A DNA stretch of 64,000 nt from Lepas anatifera (Eukaryota > Arthropoda > Thecostraca > Lepadidae): NCBI GenBank assembly GCA_034440635.1, contig JAOTON010001924.1:1-64000 (forward strand), in the 5' to 3' direction. The notes under the pieces are model-generated. The model searched no databases, was not told where the DNA came from, and saw only the letters and a list, made by a program, of their open reading frames with translations. Shown here one piece after another: positions 1-9,777 of the stretch. The position numbers and the translations under genes are program-made. Position 1 is the first letter of the stretch, and every line of letters starts with the position of its first letter.

Positions 1-221
1 TGGGGAGGCTCAAATACAGGAGTTTCCACGACTGAAAGTGAAAGCAATGGGTCACCGCACCCCTCCCGGCTGACCCCAGCCTCATCGGTCCGACCCGCTA
101 ACCGCTGGGGAGGTCGACCAGCCGAACAGGCCACGCCCTCAGACATGTGGTTCCCAAACTTCATATTTCCGCCTGGTCGGACACCCCTGGAACGGAACGA
201 TACTTTCGCAACAGACTGTAC

Positions 222-930
222 ATTTTTCAGAGAAATCGTGAGTGGTTTCGTTATTTTTGACTAAAAGTACGCCTAATAACACTAAATTCCAGGATTCGAA
301 CAAGGTGCCACATTCCCTTTAAAGGTAATGTGGCACTTTCGCAACGTGATTTTAACTGAGATAGCCAAGTTGTAAAGCAGGTCGGAAGACACGGTACTCC
401 ATATTTCATTTAACTTGGAACTCGATATTTCCGTAGAAAAAAGCTAAAACCTACCTGAAACCAGCCCCCTCAGCCCCCCGTCGCCGGCGGCCATTGTTGT
501 GAGCTACTGGTTTGACAACATATGCTGACGTCACGATGAGCATCAGCCAATCGAAGCCCTTGAAGCGTTTCAAGTATGGTAGTGGTTGCCAGATCGTGAC
601 ATCATCCACAGTCTGATATTTATTTCTTTTTCTAGAGGAGTATTTTTAAAAAACAAATGCTGAGCTTATTGTACATTTTTTCAGAGAAATCATGAGTGTT
701 TTCACTATTTTTGACTAAAAGTACGCCTAATTACACTAAATTCCAGGATTCGACCAAGGTGCCACATTTCCCTTTAAAGGGAGATACGCGAAAAAAAATT
801 ATTATTGTGGTTTCTTGCTATTTGAAAAATCCTGATAACGAAACTATCAATTATTTTTGCATCTTCGGCAAAATTTTGGGAGGTCACTTTATCGAAATAG
901 GTTAACGATTTCGATAAAACGGCCATCACT
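222..930. repeat. Dispersed repeat, two direct copies of one end
   Basis: A segment at about 222-330 (from acatttttcagagaaatc to ccctttaaagg) recurs almost unchanged at about 672-780. The second copy continues to about 930 through a block containing gggagatacgcg and aaaattttgggaggtcac. That continuation reappears inverted at about 40255-40385, and a short inverted piece (cgcgtatctccctttaa) lies at about 1545-1562. This is a mobile or dispersed repeat of unknown class. No coding potential was recognised. Confidence 0.7.
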
Positions 931-2039
931 TACCCATGCCCATACCCATCACTTACTTTGCGAAAACTATTTAAAGTTGAAAAGTAATGTTTTATAATAA
1001 AATGTCTGTTTTCTTGTATTTGTATTTGAATTAATTTTAAAAAGTTTTTAAAAACTACAAAATGAATTAGTTTGCCCTAGAAACGAAAAAAACATAATTA
1101 CTCAAGTCTTCAGCGGTTTCGTGCCTCGGGTCTTGAGTCATTTTCTGCTTCGGCCCCAGGTTGACAAAATTTTTGCGTCAGATAGGTCACGTGACCCCGG
1201 TTTGAGAATTCGTAGACTTCTGATTGGTTAATTGTGATTTCTTTTAAGCCCTATATTTCTGTTTCAAAAGAGTTTTGGAATGTTGTTTTTCTAAAGTAAT
1301 TTTTTCTGTAGTAGTTCAAAGTTCTACATCACTGTTTAGGATAGATATGACCTAATTCTTAGAGAAATTGATAGCCTTAGCCGTGTGTACGTCATATACA
1401 TCGATATGAGGTGTACCGGTAAAGTCGTCTAGAAATGTTGACTTTGAGAGCAATTTAAGGCATTTGCAGGCCGAATTCGCAAAAATGAGAATAGGACTTC
1501 TGAAACAACTTTTTGTAACCTTTTGATATAGCCAATAATTTTTTCGCGTATCTCCCTTTAACTTTGGTAGCTTGAGGGTAGAATTACTTGAATTGACCAC
1601 GGTTCTTACAGATAGAATTGACTTGAAAGAAAAGGTTATTTTTAGTCACGTGACTTTTAAATTTGATTTTTTTGTCATTCAAAGTTTGATTAATGATATT
1701 TTCAATGTGCCATCTGTTTTCTACGAATTTTACGCTTTATCAGCTGTAAATCGGGTTTCGGATTTCGTGGCGTGCGGACGTCTTCCACGAGTTCATCCTA
1801 AGCGCAGATCAGTGGATGTGACGTCACACTTCATAGCAAATAGTATGGGAAATGTAAATGATTAAATATCCATTTTTTGCAAAAAGAGGCCCAGAATCGA
1901 AGATCAAATGCTTATTTATTGCACTTGAGATAAACTTCATTACCGTGTATTCTCACAAATTCATAAGCGGGCAGTGGCATTAGCAGCAGTTTGACAGACG
2001 GCCCAAAGGTGAAGGAACTCCTCCACGCCCTTGTGACGT
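931..2039. other. Stretch without recognised gene
   Basis: This AT-rich stretch has only short chance ORFs. It includes an inverted fragment of the repeat seen at 672-930 (around 1545-1562) and several TGACGTCA/TCACGTGA-like palindromes. I see no splice-consistent exon and no RNA gene. Confidence 0.4.
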
Positions 2040-2467
2040 CAGTCAAGCGTAAAGGAATGCCTCTTGAACGTACCTTTAAGTAAAGGTATCTTGTACCTGA
2101 CGCACTTACTACAATTGAATCCAAAACAAATTGGGCAATCCATTATTATCGGAGGCCAATCGGAGGAGACAACTCTTCTTTGTGGGTAGGTTTCGCATGC
2201 AATGTGTGGGATTCTTGGTTGGATTTTCAGGGGCTGGGACTTAGCGGCGGAAAATGACCTGCGGAAAAGCCCATCCTCCGTAAACATAGCCGCTAGAGAC
2301 TTGCAGTTGTCTCAAAAAATGTTATAAATTCTAAATAAGCGTTTTTTTTTAGTTCCATGCCAATTCTTACATTAACAACAACGTTAAACGTAAAACCTTT
2401 TTTCCTGCGGAAATGCCCATGCTCCGCAACCATAATAGCTAGCGACTCACCGTTTTCACTATTGGAA
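2040..2467. repeat. Copies of a ~150-bp tandem repeat (left flank of element I)
   Basis: Two diverged units share the core gaaaagcccatgctccgcaa followed by ccatagcagctagagac and a ttcttgagtttcat motif. The same unit follows at 5184-5324 and 7117-7512. The array continues on both sides of the inserted elements described at 2468-5179 and 5325-7112, so it was the target sequence for those insertions. Confidence 0.7.
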
Positions 2468-3405
2468 CCTAGTAGTACACAACATTGTGACAATGATTGT
2501 GGATATCTTGTCTAAACAATATTGTCATCACAACATTTGCTTTAACATTGTCACAATATTGAGGGCAAAACTATTTTGGGTGTAATATTGTCTCAATATT
2601 TAGCGTACATTGTGGATACAACCAAACAAGGTGCTCAGAACGCCTTAACTCAACGTGGGAGTGGCAATGTTGTATAAATGTTTCTACAATGTTGTTGATA
2701 CAACCTAGAGGTATTTGTAAAAAATGCATGATTTGAAATTCGACATAGTCATGTTTGATCCAGTGCTCCAAGGAGTCCCTCAATATCGAATAAAAACGAT
2801 AAAAACATTGTTAGTGCAACATTGTGACAATGTTTCTGCAACAACTTTGCAGCAATATTGTGACAGCATTATTGTAACAATATTCCAAAAACAATATTGA
2901 CATGCTTATGCTATAATAAAACTAGTGCAGTGAGACATTCAATTCTGGGTGCGACGTTTGAAAATTTAGGCGGTATATTGTGGGTCCAGCAACGTATACT
3001 TTGTTGTCATTGCGGCGATGTTATGAAAACAATGTTTGTGACGATGTTGTGAAAACAATATTGCAGCAAAATTTCGAGATAACCTTGTGACGATGTCGTA
3101 GCGGGAACAGTGTAACAATGGAAGCGGAGTGCACTCGATAATTTCATCTGGACTGTCAGAGATGATGGGGATGGAAAATAAAGGACAATTGCGCCACAAT
3201 CCAACACCGACAAGCCCTGGTGAAAGTGTGTCTCCCTCAAAGCTGCGAGACCTTCCGCCGACTAATTCAATTTTTCCACCGGCTAATTCTTCTATTTTTT
3301 CACTGTTTGGTTTGGTCACACGTCTTATCTCACAACGTTGTGCGGGTTCTGTATATTCGCACCACTAGGTGCTCCGCTCCGACCATGTCACCGGACCGGC
3401 GCCAA

Positions 3406-3436
3406 CCAATGAGATGTCATGTCAAGCGTGACGTCA
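3406..3436 (+). promoter_or_regulatory. CCAAT box and CRE-like site inside element I
   Basis: CCAAT (3406-3410) is followed 18 bases later by the perfect palindrome TGACGTCA (3429-3436), in a CG-rich stretch. The same pair is preserved, inverted, in element II (TGACGTCA at 6071-6078, ATTGG at about 6096-6100). Conservation in both copies suggests a functional or recently functional promoter module of the element. No transcript start can be assigned. Confidence 0.4.
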
Positions 3437-3547
3437 TGGCATCTACCGTGGCCTGACCCGCCTCATAGGTCGGGCAGTCTGCACGTGGCACTAGCCGGGT
3501 GCGTGTGTACACATCGTCCGACTGCGATAAACTGCTCAGCGTCTCAT

Positions 3548-4313
3548 TGTTGTGATCCCCCGCCGGCCGGCGTGCTTACGCTGCCCCTACTGGGCTTGGC
3601 CGGCGGATGTGACCGTGGCCGGTGTGTGTTTGCATGCATGTGGTCACGGCAGTCGGTGCTCGGGAGGCGAGCCTAATACAGCCTGCTGCTGCACAGAGCA
3701 TTTCGGTGTGCGCGAGACGAAGCCGCAGAGCATAACGGGATTATAACATGGCGCGGTCGTGAATTGTGTTAGTGTTTAGTTTTCGCTCCTATTGTTCTGC
3801 GCTTCAGTGCTAAATATGGGTGATGTGGAGAAACTGTCTCAGCTGTTGCTGCAACAGGCGCAGCTATTGGCGGAGCGGGAGGAGCGACTCCCACCAATGA
3901 TGGAACGTTTGGTGTCGCTGCAGCAGGCACAACTTCCCGCCCCGGCCAGCCAGACAGATCCAGCCGACGCGGCCGTCGGCAGCCCCAGCACCTCCAGGTC
4001 CGCTGCAACGACCGCTCGTATGATTAGTGTGTTTCAAACGATTCGCATATGTGTGTGAAGACAAGTTGCTGCTGCATTTTGTCCCATCAAGAGGTTCATG
4101 TTAATTATATGCAGCAATCGTCTTGGGGCGAGATGTTGTGATCCCCCGCCGGCCGGCGTGCTTGCGCTGCCCCTCCCGGGCTTGGCCGGCGGCGGTGACC
4201 GTGGTCGGTGTGTGTTTGCATTCGGTGAGAGTCGAGCCTAGCACAGCCTGCTACTGCACAGAACATTTACGTGTGCGCGAGACGAAGCCGCAGAGCATAA
4301 CGGGATTATAACA
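3548..4313 (+). mobile_element. Miniature LTR retrotransposon (TRIM-like)
   Basis: Two direct LTRs, 3548-3748 (201 bp) and 4134-4313 (180 bp), begin TGTTGTGATCC and end TTATAACA, so each has TG...CA termini. They differ mainly by a 21-bp indel. The 5-bp target duplication CTCAT stands at 3543-3547 and 4314-4318. The internal region is only 385 bp. It starts with tggcgcggtcgtg, which fits a primer-binding site directly after the left LTR, and ends with a purine-rich ggggcgaga before the right LTR. The interior keeps only the start of a gag-like ORF. With no protease, RT or integrase it must be non-autonomous. Confidence 0.85.
3816..4058 (+). pseudogene. Truncated gag-like N-terminus in the LTR element
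   Basis: From ATG 3816 an 80-residue ORF runs to the stop at 4058. It opens MGDVEKLSQLLLQQAQLLAE, continues as a Gln/Glu-rich segment with coiled-coil character, and then becomes low-complexity Pro/Ala/Ser. This resembles the start of gag proteins of Metaviridae (Ty3/gypsy)-like retrotransposons. Capsid, zinc-knuckle and pol regions are absent. The ORF is best read as the remnant left after internal deletion. Whether it is translated is unknown. The family assignment is inference from position and composition. Confidence 0.5.
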
Positions 4314-5183
4314 CTCATGGTTCTGGCCGTCTGCGCGCGGCACTGGCTGGCCCCGTGTGTTCACATCGTCCGACTACGATAAACTGTTCTTTGCCTCATG
4401 GGTCGGGCCATCTGTGTGCGGCACTGGCCGGCCGCGTGTGTTCATATCGTCCGACTGCGATACATTACTCAACGCCTCACGGGTCGGGTCATCTGCGCGC
4501 GGCACTGGCCGGCTGCAGTGTATTCATATCGTCCGAATGTAATAAACTGCTCAACAGAAACTCCAGCATTCTTCCTGACGGATTCGAACGAATGTGACGA
4601 TGATCAGTAATGTAGACGTTCCCACGATATTAGGAAGCAATATTACAGCCATATTGAAAACCAATATTGCAGGCATGTTGTCATATCAACATCTATACAA
4701 CATATCCGCAACATATCCACAACATTGTAGTGAAGGGGAGGTAATGTTTTAACAACATTGTCACAACAACATAAACAATATTGCCACAATAGGTTAACAT
4801 TTCCATGATATTGCACCAATGTTGTAGCAATACTTTCTAAGCAATAATGCCCCAAATAACATTTTTGCAATATTTCTGCAACATTGCTATCAAATCAAGG
4901 CATTATGGAAAAAAATAATGTCTCTGGAATAGGAGACAAAGGAGTACTTGGATACTCTTGCGTAACAATTCTGCTATTAACACGTACTTTTGTAGGGATT
5001 TTGTATTAAAATAAGGAATTATAACGACATTTGACTTTCCGTAATGTTATCCAGACAATATAGTCACAGCATTGTCCCGTGTCCACAAAAAATATTTTTG
5101 GCAACATTGTCGGACAATGTTGTCACAATATATTCGTAACATTTTCACAACATTGTGACAATATTACTGTGTTACTAGGGGAA

Positions 5184-5324
5184 TCAGTGTGGTCCGAAAC
5201 GTGGTATTCTTGAGTTTCATATTGATCCCACATAAATAACAACGTAAAACGCCAATTTTAATTTGCCCTGCGAACAAGCCCATGCTCCGCAGCCATAGTC
5301 GCTAGTGACTTGCAGTTTTTGCTA
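5184..5324. repeat. One ~150-bp host repeat unit between elements I and II
   Basis: The unit begins (a)tcagtgtggtccgaaacg and contains gaacaagcccatgctccgca and a ttcttgag-like start. It is the same unit as at 7117-7512, and it separates the two inserted elements. Confidence 0.7.
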
Positions 5325-7112
5325 CCTTAGAAAAACAGCAACATTCTCACAATGTTGTGACTATATTGTCTGTACAACAGTACGGAAAGTGAAATATCTG
5401 TATATTTCTGTAATAAACATGATATCCTCATAAAATCGTGTTTTAATAGTGTTATTGCCACACATGGCTCTCCAAATACGTTTAGCTCTCCCTTTTCACA
5501 CATATTATTTTTTGCCATAATGCCTTGCTGTTCTAGCAATGTTGCAGAAATATTGTAACCATATTGTTTGGGCATTATTTCTAGGAAAATACTGCTACAA
5601 CATTGTTGTAATATCGTGACAATATTATAAACATGTGGCAATACCGTTATTATGTTTTTAGGACAATGTTGTCAAAACAATGCCTCCACCTTGCTGCAAT
5701 GTCGTGGACAAGTTGCGGATATGTTGTATTGATGTTGATATGCAAAGTACTTGCAATATTGTTTTCTGATATAGTTGTAATATTGTTTCCCAATATCGTG
5801 GGAATGTCCATATTACTGATAATCGTCACATTTGTTCGAGTCCGTCAGAAATAAGTCTCGAGTTTCCGTTGAGCAGTTTATTGCAGCCAGACCATGTGGA
5901 CGCACACAGCTGACCAGTGTCGCGCGCAGATTGCCCGACCCGAGAGCGTTGAGCAGCTTATTGCAGTCGTATGCTATTGACACACGCCGCCGGCCAGTGC
6001 CGCGTGCAGACTGCCCGACTCGTGAGGCAGATCAAGCCCAAGATACCGGGTCAAGCCACGGTAGATGCCATGACGTCACGCTTAACATGGCATCTCATTG
6101 GTTGGCTCCGGTCTGGTGACATGGCCGGCGCGGAGCACCTAGTGTGCGAATATACAGAACCTGCATACCACACCATTGTGTGATAATGCATGTGGCCAAA
6201 CACAGACACAAATAGTGAATTAGCCGGCCGAAAAATTGAATTAACCGGCGGAAGGCCTCGCAGCTTTGAGGGAGCTCTGCTTCTCACCAGGGCTTTTCGG
6301 TGTTGGGTTGTGACGCAACTGTCCTGTATTTTCCATGCTAATCATCTGTGACAGTCCAAATGAAACTATCGAGTGCACTTCACTTCTATTGTTACACTGT
6401 TACCGCTACAAGATTGTCACAAGGTTGTTTTCCCAATTTTGCCGCAATATTGTTTCTCAACATCGTCACACACATTCTTTTTACAATATCACTGGAATGA
6501 CAACAAAGTATACGTTCCTGGAGCCATAATATACTGCCTAAATCTGCCAACCTTTCGCCCAGAGCTGAATGTCTCGCAGCGGAAGGTTCCTGTAACGAAG
6601 AGAGTTTATCTCGTATGCTGAAAAAGCGATGTTTTAATTTTATCATCACATAACCATGTCAATTGCGTCTTTGCAATATTTTTTTTAAATAATACTGTCA
6701 CAATTAAGTCATGTTTTCAATTTTCAATATTGCTGCAATATTGTCACAATGTTGTACTCACAATGTTTTTTATCATTTTTATTTGATATAGAGGGGCTGC
6801 TTGGAGTACTGGATCAAACATGCCTGTGTCTTATTTCAAATAATGTATTTCCTCCACAAATGCCACTTGGTTGTAATTTGTATCAACAACATTGTGGAAG
6901 CGTGAATACAATATTGCCGACCCAGCGTTGAGTTCAGGTATTCTTAGCACTTTGTTTGGTGGTATCCACAATGTCGGCTAAATATTGTGACAATATTACA
7001 TTCACAAATATTTTTGCCGCAATATTGTCACAATTTTGAAGCAATGTTGTGATGACAATATTGCTTAGACAATATGTCCATGACCATCGTAACAATGTTG
7101 TGAGCTACTAGG
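5325..7112 (-). mobile_element. Foldback element II, inverted relative to element I
   Basis: This is a 1788-bp element. Its right end, read on the - strand, is cctagtagctcacaacattg, matching the left end of element I. Its left end (ccttagaaaaacagcaacat) is a decayed version of the right end of element I. Flanks are GCTA (5321-5324) and GTTA (7113-7116), a plausible 4-bp duplication with one transition. The interior at about 5940-6440 is an inverted copy of element I at about 3100-3540, including the CCAAT/TGACGTCA block. It also carries two inverted 81-bp minisatellite units and has no LTR insertion, so it is the empty-site counterpart. Confidence 0.75.
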
Positions 7113-7116
7113 GTTA

Positions 7117-7512
7117 TAGAATCAGCGTGGTCCGAAACGTGGTATTCTTGAGTTTCATGTTGATCCCGCGGTAAATAACAGCGTTATAACGTAGAACGTT
7201 AATTTTGCCATGCGGAAAAGCCCATGCTCCGCAACCATAGCAGCTAGAGACTTACGGTTTTCACTAAAAACGTCATAAATTTTAAATAACGGGTTTCTTG
7301 AGTTTCATATCAATCCTTACCTTAACTTCAACGTTATATCGTAAAACGTTACTTTTTGGCCTGCTGAAAAGCCCATGCTCCGGAACCATAGTAGCTGGCG
7401 ACTCACCGTTTTCACTAACAGAATCAGCGTGTTCCGAAGCGTGGTGTTCTTGAGTTTCATGTTGATCCCTTTGTAAATAACGTCATAAAGTAAAACGTTA
7501 ATTTTTGCCCTC
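7117..7512. repeat. ~150-bp tandem host repeat, about 2.6 units
   Basis: The ttcttgagtttcat motif recurs at about 7145, 7295 and 7446, a period of about 150 bp. Units share gaaaagcccatgctccg and gttttcacta. The array is interrupted at its right edge by another CCTAG-type element end at 7513. Confidence 0.75.
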
Positions 7513-7552
7513 CCTAGTAACACAGCAACATTATCACAATGTTGTGAAAATG
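7513..7552 (+). mobile_element. Isolated terminus of the CCTAG element family
   Basis: cctagtaacacagcaacatt followed by atcacaatgttgtgaaaatg matches the right-end terminus of element I. No second end is visible before unrelated sequence begins, so this is a truncated copy. Confidence 0.55.
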
Positions 7553-8324
7553 GCATGTCATGTCATGTCATGAATTAATGCATTGTAATTTTTGCCTTCA
7601 CTGCTGCCTTGGTGTGTCGCCCCTCATTCCCTCGCCCCTGGGCTGTTCCACTTGCCACATAGCGGCTGGCTTGACTGCTGGGCGTTTTCGGTGGTGACTG
7701 ATGATCAGAGGCGCTACTGGTTAGCTTAGCCACCTGTGCTACGGTCTCCTGCTCTTACCGGCCACACTACATCATAGTGGAGGGTGGAGTTGGTTTTTTT
7801 AACTCTTCAGAGTAAATCCTCTCTCCATCTGGGTCTCTGTTGTTGATGATTTGCTGGTTGTGGAGTTCACACATTTTGATGGCTGTAGTTTTACATATTT
7901 AATGAAATTTTCAGTTAGTAAAAGTTCATGCCATGAGTAATTGCATTGCTATTTGCTATTGCTTTTGATATCACTAGATTTTCAAAATATTTCACCAATC
8001 AATGCATTGAATCCTCTTGAATGTAGCCAGGCAGCGTTTTCGCTTGCGAACAATTCTCCGCCCACATAGGAAGAGTAGGTGGGGGAGGGTGGCTCCGAGG
8101 CGCCAGGCACACATGTTAATAGTCATATCAACATGTGCCTTATTTATCAATATGTTACTTTCGTTGAATCGTTTTTACAGTACAGGAATTTGAGTCTTAC
8201 TGACTCAGTTTTACTCCCTTCTCCAATACGTTCAATTGTCTTTATGACGTCAAATTGGAATAGTCATGGGTGTATTGTGGATGGTACAATAGTCAGTTTG
8301 TATAACTACACAGTTCTTTATAAC

Positions 8325-8373
<49 letters not shown>

Positions 8374-8502
8374 CCTCCATCCCTTGTGATCTATTGGTCT
8401 GTTAAACTGTTACCATTTTGTTCCTTATGTTCACAAATATGTTATTCATACCGAAAACTAATGCATTTCTTTGGCCCTGGGACAGAAAAATCATATTTCT
8501 AG
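7553..8502. other. Region upstream of the COA8 exon
   Basis: No coding exon was recognised here. A (TA)n microsatellite occupies about 8328-8372. The 3' edge (catatttctag, ending 8502) is a good splice acceptor for the following COA8 exon. The exon carrying the mitochondrial leader should lie here or farther left, but I could not identify it. Confidence 0.4.
8328..8372. repeat. (TA)n microsatellite
   Basis: About 22 uninterrupted TA dinucleotides, lying in the intergenic or intronic DNA before the COA8 exon. Confidence 0.95.
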
Positions 8503-8514
8503 AACTGTCGAGCC

Positions 8515-8730
8515 ATGGCCAAGCAAAGACAGCCGGAGTCTCCGTTTCTACCAGATAAGATATCTGAGGACTGGATCGGTCCCCCAGACCCAATTTCCAA
8601 GCTTCGCCCTGTTCGTCAGTATGTGCCGGAAAATGAGACAAGAATTGAAAAAATGCTGAGGGTAAACCAAGCCAGTGTTCTGGAATGGAATCACACATAC
8701 TGGAAACAACACAATAAATCTTTCAAAAAG
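8515..8730 (+). CDS. COA8/APOPT1 homologue, internal or first coding exon
   Basis: Cytochrome c oxidase assembly factor 8 is a small mitochondrial protein needed for stable complex IV. This exon encodes its most conserved part: DWIGPPD (residues 19-25 from the ATG at 8515), LRPV (30-33), YVPENE (36-41), then a helical stretch with LEWN and SFKK. The order and spacing match animal COA8. The exon ends at AAG before the donor GTAAGG (8731) in phase 0. ATG 8515 has a good context (gagccATGg), but the residues before DWIGPPD do not look like a mitochondrial leader. A tag stop at 8500-8502 doubles as the splice acceptor tttctag, so the exon may start at 8503 behind an unseen leader exon. Homology is from recalled family motifs. 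I am confident of the family and unsure of the start. Confidence 0.88.
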
Positions 8731-9468
8731 GTAAGGGATGAAAAAAGGCTGAGTCCGAATAGTTCATAATAGAATGCTGGAGTAAATGCGCCCCCAGTCC
8801 TCCTCCACATGCATATGAAGCTGGGGGCACCTGGGTTTAGCGATGGTCATCGGTTTGGTTAATTTGCATATAAATCAGTAGAGTGATGATACCTTTGTTG
8901 ATCAGTTTTTTCTACTGTTCTGATCGATTGTGTTATGTTTTTTATTGAATTCTAAGTTCGCAGGTACGTTTCTGATTGGCTGACGGTGAGCACCGTACCT
9001 CCAGCAGGCATTCCGAGAATTGATTTGTGACTTAAAAGAGTTACCCATGCCCATGGAGAACTTGATGGAGATATCTCACAAGTCAGCCCCCAAGTTTATT
9101 CGTATGTCCTTGTGCATTATACCCTGGACATTTTTCAACGTTATTATCAAACTAGCATTTGTTTATAGATAATCCACCTTCCCTTCCATCTGTGTGGGCA
9201 ACGGGATATATCGTTTCTCGGAAACTTCTCGGAAACTGAAAGTCTTAGCTGTCTCTGCGCTATCTGGATAGTTGAGAAGTTGTGATCAGGGGCGTGTGCT
9301 AAATTCTCTATTCCAGTCAATATGTTGAACATGAGGCCACTCGTAAATTCTCGAACATGACGCAACTGGTGTTTTGTGGTAGACTGTATAATCTGTCCGA
9401 TATGTTCGCATCTGAGCGGGCGACCCTTGGTGATTTTCGTACTTTACCGCCGCGGCCGCGGCCGGCAG

Positions 9469-9675
9469 GAGCGGCGCCGGTTCGTGGAGCAGCAGGCTAC
9501 GTCGACCGTCAGTGACGACCAGATGGCAGTGTTCTACCGCGACTTTATGGAGCGCCACCGCGAGAAACACCGCCGCTACAACCTGCAGTGGTACCGGCGC
9601 AACGTGCGCCTACTCGGGCTGGCCGCTCTGGTGGCGCCGGTGCGGCTGTTACGGCGCTTCAGGGTCCTCCGGTAG
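9469..9675 (+). CDS. COA8/APOPT1 homologue, last coding exon
   Basis: The exon follows a 738-base intron with GTAAGG donor and ggccggcag acceptor, both phase 0. It begins ERRRFVEQQ, matching the family where the helical middle continues. It then carries the C-terminal signature: SDDQMAVFYRDFM, HREKHRRYNLQWYRRN and a basic tail ending at the TAG 9673-9675. Family members have the equivalent AEEMADFYKEFL and YNRDWYKRN elements. Together the two exons give 140 residues without a leader. The acceptor is preceded by a CG-rich rather than strongly pyrimidine-rich tract, but phase and homology fix it. The product should act at the inner mitochondrial membrane in complex IV biogenesis. Confidence 0.88.
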   Translation, partial: ERRRFVEQQATSTVSDDQMAVFYRDFMERHREKHRRYNLQWYRRNVRLLGLAALVAPVRLLRRFRVLR

Positions 9676-9771
9676 TGTAGGTGGCGCCATTCACGTCAAA
9701 TTATCTGCTCGTTCTTGTTATGTGTGTGTTGGACAGATGATTCAATGGATGAACTTGTTGCGATAATGATA

Positions 9772-9777
9772 ATTAAA
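9772..9777 (+). terminator. Candidate polyadenylation signal for COA8
   Basis: ATTAAA lies 97 bases after the stop, the first hexamer of this class downstream. It is the common variant of AATAAA. No transcript evidence was available. Confidence 0.4.

Larger units (their letters stand above)
3455..4560 (+). repeat. 81-bp minisatellite in element I, split by the LTR element
   Basis: Units run from ctcatgggtcggg through ggcactggccggc and catcgtccgactgcgat to actgctcaacgc, about 81 bp each. One unit lies before the LTR insertion (about 3463-3547) and three lie after it (4314-4560). Two inverted units occur in element II at about 5866-6030. The LTR element landed inside the array and duplicated CTCAT. 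Confidence 0.75.
2468..5179 (+). mobile_element. DNA-type foldback element I (CCTAG...CTAGG ends)
   Basis: This is a 2712-bp element. Its left end reads cctagtagtacacaacattg. Its right end, on the opposite strand, reads cctagtaacacagtaatatt. It is flanked by the 4-bp direct duplication GGAA (2464-2467 and 5180-5183). Removing it restores the surrounding 150-bp host repeat (cactattGGAAtcagtg against cactaacagaatcagcg elsewhere), which strongly supports both boundaries. The terminal 500-700 bp on each side are runs of ACAATGTTGT/ACAATATTGT palindromes. The interior holds a promoter-like block, an 81-bp minisatellite and a nested LTR element (3548-4313). No transposase was recognised, so it is non-autonomous. 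Element II (5325-7112) is a related copy in the opposite orientation. Confidence 0.8.
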
